Shown in pieces: positions 60,238 to 64,000 of a stretch of DNA of 64,000 bases. The position numbers were made by a program, and so were the translations under genes. The notes under the pieces were generated by a model that worked only from the letters and a program-made list of their open reading frames with translations, did no database searches and had not been told where the DNA came from. This stretch comes from Albibacterium profundi (GTDB taxonomy: Bacteria; Bacteroidota; Bacteroidia; Sphingobacteriales; Sphingobacteriaceae): positions 1,240,001-1,304,000 of the forward strand of contig NZ_JBBVGT010000002.1 in the NCBI RefSeq assembly GCF_042159835.1, read 5' to 3'. Numbering within the stretch: position 1 is the first letter of the stretch; the number at the start of each line of letters is the position of its first letter.

Positions 60238-61263
60238 CTAACGATCGTTCTCGTTTTCTTCATTGATCTCTTTCATAATCTCGCCGAAGAGCCTAACAGA
60301 CTTGATACGATCCTCGACATCATACGTGGAAGAAACCACAATAAGCTCGTCAACCCGTGTCTCCTCTAAAAACGATTGCACCTGTGCCTTAACCGTCTGT
60401 TTATTCCCTACAAAGGAATACTTCAGCATCTTATGTAAGGCCGGATGTTGTACCAGTTCTTGTAGTTCGGAAGTGAATTTCGTTGGTGGTTGTAAAGGCC
60501 CTGAATTCCCTGTTAACACACCCATAAACATTCGGATCAAGGTCGTGAAAAGTTGTCGTGCTTCATCGTCAGTGTCCGCGACAAAAGCGTTAATACCGGC
60601 AATGGTATAAGGCTTCTCTAAGAACTCAGAAGGTTGAAATTCCTCGCGGTAAATTTTCAGTGCGTCAAATAGATGCGTAGAGGCAAAGTGACTGGCAAAT
60701 GCATAGGGCAGTCCTTTTTTGGCAGCCAAATGAGCACTGTCCATACTGGAGCCCAAAATGTAAAGCGGTACCTCAGTACCTTCTGCAAGCGTCGCTCGAA
60801 CAGGAGAGCGACTGTTGTCCAACGAGAAGTAATCTTGAATCTTTTCTACTTCTTCGGGGAAAGCCTGCGCTGCCTGGAAAAAATCAGAACGTATTGCACG
60901 AGCAGTTTGAGGGTCCGTGCCTGGCGCACGTCCTAAACCTAGATCGATACGCCCTGGATAAAGGTGAGCCAGCGTTCCGAACTGTTCCGCCACAATGAGA
61001 GGTGAGTGGTTTGGTAACATAACGCCTCCAGAGCCTACTCTGATTTTCTCAGTATTGTCAGCAACGTAGCCTATTAAGACCGACGGAGCGCTACTGCCTA
61101 TGTTTCCCGAGTTATGGTGTTCAGCAAACCAATAACGTTTGTAGTTATATGATTCTGCTTTTTGAGCAACTGCTAATGAGTTATTGAGTGTCTGTTTGAT
61201 TGTACTGCCTTGTGGGACAAGTGCTAATTCTAATATGGAGTAAGCTATATTTTGTTTAATCAT
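60238..61263 (-). CDS. LLM class flavin-dependent oxidoreductase
   Basis: A 341-residue enzyme of the bacterial luciferase-like family, subgroup of the MsnO8/YhbW type. ILELALVPQGSTIKQTLNNS at the start, YKRYWFAEHHNSGNIGSSAPSV and the loop LPNHSPLIVAEQFGTLAHLYPGRI form the FMN site, followed by DLGLGRAPGTD. It uses FMNH2 and oxygen or F420-type chemistry in other families; the substrate is unknown. It stands alone with no clear promoter element. Confidence 0.92.
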   Translation of the reverse strand: MIKQNIAYSILELALVPQGSTIKQTLNNSLAVAQKAESYNYKRYWFAEHHNSGNIGSSAPSVLIGYVADNTEKIRVGSGGVMLPNHSPLIVAEQFGTLAHLYPGRIDLGLGRAPGTDPQTARAIRSDFFQAAQAFPEEVEKIQDYFSLDNSRSPVRATLAEGTEVPLYILGSSMDSAHLAAKKGLPYAFASHFASTHLFDALKIYREEFQPSEFLEKPYTIAGINAFVADTDDEARQLFTTLIRMFMGVLTGNSGPLQPPTKFTSELQELVQHPALHKMLKYSFVGNKQTVKAQVQSFLEETRVDELIVVSSTYDVEDRIKSVRLFGEIMKEINEENENDR

Positions 61264-61341
61264 TATATCACAAAGGTCGCTATATTTTCATGCACTTCGA
61301 ATAGTGCTTTCCCAGAGGAAAGTAAAATTTTGTGATATATA

Positions 61342-62124
61342 TCAAATGCTTTGGATATGGCGGCGCTTATTTTTCACAACGTTTATTATGATACTGATCA
61401 GTATCAGTAGCGCGACGGCATAACACGCGTATACGACCGTAGAGCTACCCTCATTGTTGTTGTTGGCCACAGAGATAGCAATTAACGCCCAAATACCAAC
61501 CGCACCAAATTCGCGAAGATTTCGTATCGTGATCATCAGGATATTCACCAGACCGGCGGCACAAATCATGACAATCGCCCAGCTTATTTCCGAGAACCCC
61601 CATCCATCCCAATTGATCTTCGTTAACCAGGCCGCGATATTCGCAATTAAGGCAACAGATACCCATCCAGAATATAGTGCAAATGGCCAAAATATAAATA
61701 GGTACTTGGGAAGCGGATGATGATCTAACTCCATTCTCGTGTTCACTATTATCTTGAGCAAACATATAAGAAGGAAGAGCATGATTAAGACCGAAATGCC
61801 AGTATAGTCATAAAGCCAGGTGATAACCCATAGCGAATTGGCTAGACAGGAAAGAACAAACCACCAACCAATTTTAAGCAGAATCGGTTCTGCCTTCTGT
61901 TTATCGAAGACCCCTCGTCCAGTGTGTATAACGAAGCCTAACAAGCCCAAGTAGATGAGGCCCCAGATCGAAAAAGCATATCCTGCAGGCGTAAAGAGAT
62001 TAGAGTACTTATCTGAGATAGTCTCCATGGTATTACCATTGAAGATCCCTGTATTAGAAAGATAATTGACCACGATCGTAACGATCAAGGCTATGCTGTT
62101 GGCTATTGGGAGAGTTACTTTCAT
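61342..62124 (-). CDS. TspO/MBR-related multispanning membrane protein
   Basis: A 260-residue protein with about seven hydrophobic segments. FTPAGYAFSIWGLIYLGLLGF near the N-terminus with Trp and Tyr is the known start of TspO-related proteins, and ANSLWVITWLYD, LFIFWPFALYSGWVSVALIAN follow the same pattern. TspO binds porphyrins and cholesterol-like ligands. Longer relatives such as this one are uncharacterised. The ATG at 62124 is preferred to the start 16 codons upstream. Confidence 0.83.
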   Translation of the reverse strand: MKVTLPIANSIALIVTIVVNYLSNTGIFNGNTMETISDKYSNLFTPAGYAFSIWGLIYLGLLGFVIHTGRGVFDKQKAEPILLKIGWWFVLSCLANSLWVITWLYDYTGISVLIMLFLLICLLKIIVNTRMELDHHPLPKYLFIFWPFALYSGWVSVALIANIAAWLTKINWDGWGFSEISWAIVMICAAGLVNILMITIRNLREFGAVGIWALIAISVANNNNEGSSTVVYACYAVALLILISIIINVVKNKRRHIQSI

Positions 62125-62233
62125 CAGGCTGAGTTTGAAATGAACGATCACAATAGTAAAGAGTTGACACACTATATTGTTTTCAGAAAGTTACGTGTGT
62201 TAAGCTTCCCTGTCACAATTTACTCTTAAAAAT

Positions 62234-62278
62234 GTCGTAATTACGACTGTTACTTTTTTGTGCTTTGTATTATTTTTG
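62234..62278 (+). promoter_or_regulatory. Promoter -7 element with upstream palindrome of the DoxX-like gene
   Basis: TATTTTTG (62271-62278) matches TAnnTTTG, 28 bp ahead of the ATG. A perfect 14-bp palindrome, GTCGTAATTACGAC (62234-62247), ends 23 bp upstream of it and could be the operator or activator site. Confidence 0.5.
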
Positions 62279-62306
62279 AAATGCAAACCATTTCATAATT
62301 AAGAAT

Positions 62307-62693
62307 ATGAAGAAGAATAAAGTTATTTTCTGGGTGGCAACCATTCTCATAGTCCTCTGGGAGGGCGTTATGCCACTAAGCACCTTGTTGTTTGCACCAG
62401 AGCAAGCAACTATAGGTACAAAACCCTTAGGTTATCCTGACTACTTTGCCTATGCACTAATTGTCTGTAAAGTGCTCGGTGTTATTGCAATCGCTTATCC
62501 CAAAACCCCGGCAAAACTAAAGGAGTGGGCTTATGCGGGGCTTACCTTCAACCTGATCTTCGCTTTCATAAGTCATGCCTGTGTGGATAAGAACATCGGT
62601 TTTATGATGATGCCTTTGGTTGTGTTAGGCATTCTGGCAATTTCATATGTGTATAACCAAAAAATCGTAGCTTACCGAAATGGCAACAGTTGA
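62307..62693 (+). CDS. DoxX-like membrane protein, second copy
   Basis: A 128-residue protein with four transmembrane helices of the DoxX-like family. CKVLGVIAIAYP and KLKEWAYAGLTFNLIFAFISH match the protein encoded at 59030. It is not part of that operon and has its own promoter element and palindrome. Function unknown. The TspO-like gene is divergent, 182 bp away. Confidence 0.87.
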   Translation: MKKNKVIFWVATILIVLWEGVMPLSTLLFAPEQATIGTKPLGYPDYFAYALIVCKVLGVIAIAYPKTPAKLKEWAYAGLTFNLIFAFISHACVDKNIGFMMMPLVVLGILAISYVYNQKIVAYRNGNS

Positions 62694-62994
62694 TAAAATA
62701 CGTAACGGACTTATTGATAAGATTCTAACCATAAGAAATAATTATCACCGCTTTCTGGGATAACCATCAGAACCCTAAAAGACTTCTTCGGATCTTAAGT
62801 GGAAATAATAAATAGTTATAATCCCTACAAATACTTAATGCTTCCATTACTTTTTCCGCCATAGCATTGCAATAAACCGTTTTGTTTTTTTTAAGTTCTA
62901 GTACTATTTATTTAGAGTAAACGAAATTTGGAAAGGTTACAGAGTTTTATAAACCGACCGAGATATCGTTCATCAATAGTTATTAGATTTACAT
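62694..62994 (+). other. Intergenic region without a recognised gene
   Basis: A 301-bp AT-rich region between the DoxX-like gene and the ATPase remnant. No ORF, RNA gene, TAnnTTTG or strong hairpin seen. It may hold decayed sequence, as the next gene is truncated. Confidence 0.5.
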
Positions 62995-63273
62995 GTGAGA
63001 AATAATAATTTTTATATCATTACGGGTGGACCAGGAGTTGGAAAGACGGCAGTCATAGATGAACTCCAACATGTAGGTTTTCTTACGATTAGGGAGGAAG
63101 CTAGAAGAATTATTAAAGAACAGTTATCCCTTGGCGGCGACGGTGTACCATGGAAAGAAGCCGTTTATACCTTTGCTAAGATGAAAGAAACTCGAGATAT
63201 CGTTTACTTTTTGACGTTTAACAGAGAAGCTCGTATATTTGGTAGAGCCAATCATAAAACTGATCTAAAATGA
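62995..63273 (+). pseudogene. Truncated AAA-type ATPase (AAA_28-like)
   Basis: A 92-codon frame starting with GTG. The Walker A motif GGPGVGKT is at residues 11-18, followed by FLTIREEARRIIKEQLSLGGDGVPW, which matches the start of small predicted ATPases of about 180 residues. The Walker B and later parts are missing; after residue 75 the sequence no longer looks like the family. No ATG is placed well. The stop overlaps the next gene by 4 bp (ATGA). It is most likely a 3'-deleted remnant. Confidence 0.6.
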
Positions 63274-63920
63274 TAGATATGAAATACTCTTCACAAGCTC
63301 AAGACATCTTGGATCAAATTAGTACCAAAACCAGGTTAGGAGATCTGCGAAAAATTGCCAAAGAAATTAAGAAAGACCATGAACTGGCTATGGAGTTGTG
63401 GTCAACCGGCCAATTTTTATCCCGACAGTTGGCCATTCTGATTATGGATAAAAAACAGCTTTCACAAGAACTCATTAATAAGTTAGATCAGGACATTCGA
63501 CACCATAGCGAGGATGAGAAACTTCAATTAATTGACTGGTTAATGGCAAATCAGCTTTCCAAAGACAAGAAGACGATTTCATTGATGGAAACTTGGGAGA
63601 ACAGTCAATCTTCATTGCAACGGAGAATCTTTTGGTATTACCAGGCCCGTTTACGGTGGGTAGGGCAAACACCGCCGCCCAATAGCGAAGAATTACTTTC
63701 CAAAATTGAGGCAAGCATCGAAAAAGAAGTACCGGAAGTACAATGGGCTATGAACTTCACAGCGGCTCAAATTGGAATCTTTGAGAAGAAATATCGTTCG
63801 CGGTGCGTTGCGCTGGGAGAACGTACCGGGCTGTACAAGGATGAAATCGTTGCCAAAAAATGTACACCTAATTATTTGCCGAAATTTATCGCCATCCAGG
63901 TCGATAAGTTGAATAAGTAA
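63270..63920 (+). CDS. DNA alkylation repair protein (AlkD-like)
   Basis: A 216-residue helical protein of the HEAT-like AlkD/AlkC repair family, with RKIAKEIKKDHELAMELWSTG, SRQLAILIMDKKQL and IDWLMANQL in the first helices and EVQWAMNFTAAQIGIFEKKY near the end. These enzymes excise N3- and N7-alkylated purines without base flipping. The short form seen here is common in Bacteroidota. The ATG at 63270 overlaps the ATPase remnant stop; a second ATG lies three codons later. Confidence 0.87.
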   Translation: MIDMKYSSQAQDILDQISTKTRLGDLRKIAKEIKKDHELAMELWSTGQFLSRQLAILIMDKKQLSQELINKLDQDIRHHSEDEKLQLIDWLMANQLSKDKKTISLMETWENSQSSLQRRIFWYYQARLRWVGQTPPPNSEELLSKIEASIEKEVPEVQWAMNFTAAQIGIFEKKYRSRCVALGERTGLYKDEIVAKKCTPNYLPKFIAIQVDKLNK

Positions 63921-64000
63921 GTCGTATGAGATAAGTTAACGGCTAAAACAGGCCCATTAACGGCGATATATTAGCTTTTCGTGGGAATATTGTGTATATT

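Noticed and set aside
60673..60998. Plus-strand ORFs of 87-99 codons opposite the luciferase-like gene
   Set aside because: They are antisense to a well-conserved gene and have no family features.
63921..64000. Repeated TTAACGGC in the last 80 bases
   Set aside because: Only two copies of 8 bp, 25 bp apart, too short to call a repeat.

Overview
The window is a chromosomal stretch from a Bacteroidota bacterium, most likely of the Sphingobacteriaceae (Pedobacter/Sphingobacterium-like). The pointers are a fused LpxC-FabZ protein followed by lpxA, a SusC/SusD pair, many lipoproteins with short hydrophobic leaders ending in SC or AC, a succinyl/acetyl-type ornithine carbamoyltransferase, and the Bacteroidota promoter element TAnnTTTG ahead of many genes on both strands. 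The species cannot be named from the sequence. I saw no rRNA, tRNA, CRISPR array, insertion sequence or prophage.

Layout. 1-4.5 kb: lipid A initiation (lpxD end, lpxC-fabZ, lpxA), a lone ABC ATPase, efp and a folate enzyme. 4.4-9.4 kb: fumC with a small lipoprotein, a serine hydrolase, YbaB, an UPF0173 hydrolase and a DUF2911 protein. 9.4-21.4 kb: hisS, then a ten-gene arginine operon on the minus strand (GNAT acyltransferase, argG, argC, argD, argF', argB, proC, argE, argH, CoA-transferase). Ahead of its first gene lies a roughly 250-nt leader with a previously uncalled 44-codon ORF whose end is rich in arginine codons. That ORF overlaps a hairpin whose arm can alternatively pair with the loop of the next hairpin. 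This looks like a leader-peptide attenuator and is the most interesting item here.

21.6-32 kb: a GH3 N-acetylhexosaminidase, cold-shock protein, a YtxH/holin-like stress cassette, GDP-fucose synthase, trmB, an OmpA-like lipoprotein, an M49 peptidase and xseAB. 32-42.6 kb: sugar-related genes (lactonase, KDG kinase, DUF4185 protein, GH92 mannosidase), a large DUF4954 left-handed beta-helix protein and a CrtI-like oxidoreductase. 42.9-52.7 kb: a glycan-uptake locus (SusC, SusD, discoidin lipoprotein, then an inverted acyltransferase, a secreted FAD oxidoreductase and a secreted sugar isomerase-like protein), with no local regulator.

52.8-64 kb: mostly accessory genes. They include an unusual fusion of a flavin-binding PNPOx domain to a UbiA prenyltransferase, an M28 peptidase, an ArsR-SRPBCC-DoxX-YdeI operon with a clear palindrome in its promoter, a luciferase-like oxidoreductase, a TspO-like membrane protein, a truncated AAA ATPase and a DNA alkylation repair protein.

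How parts fit together. Val90 of the ArgF' protein lies at the position known to separate acetyl from succinyl specificity and favours a succinylated arginine pathway. The terminal CoA-transferase could then recycle the succinate set free by ArgE; this is inference. Three genes (hisS, the PNPOx-UbiA fusion, the M28 peptidase) have a TAnnTTTG element 4-5 nt from the start codon, which predicts leaderless mRNAs.
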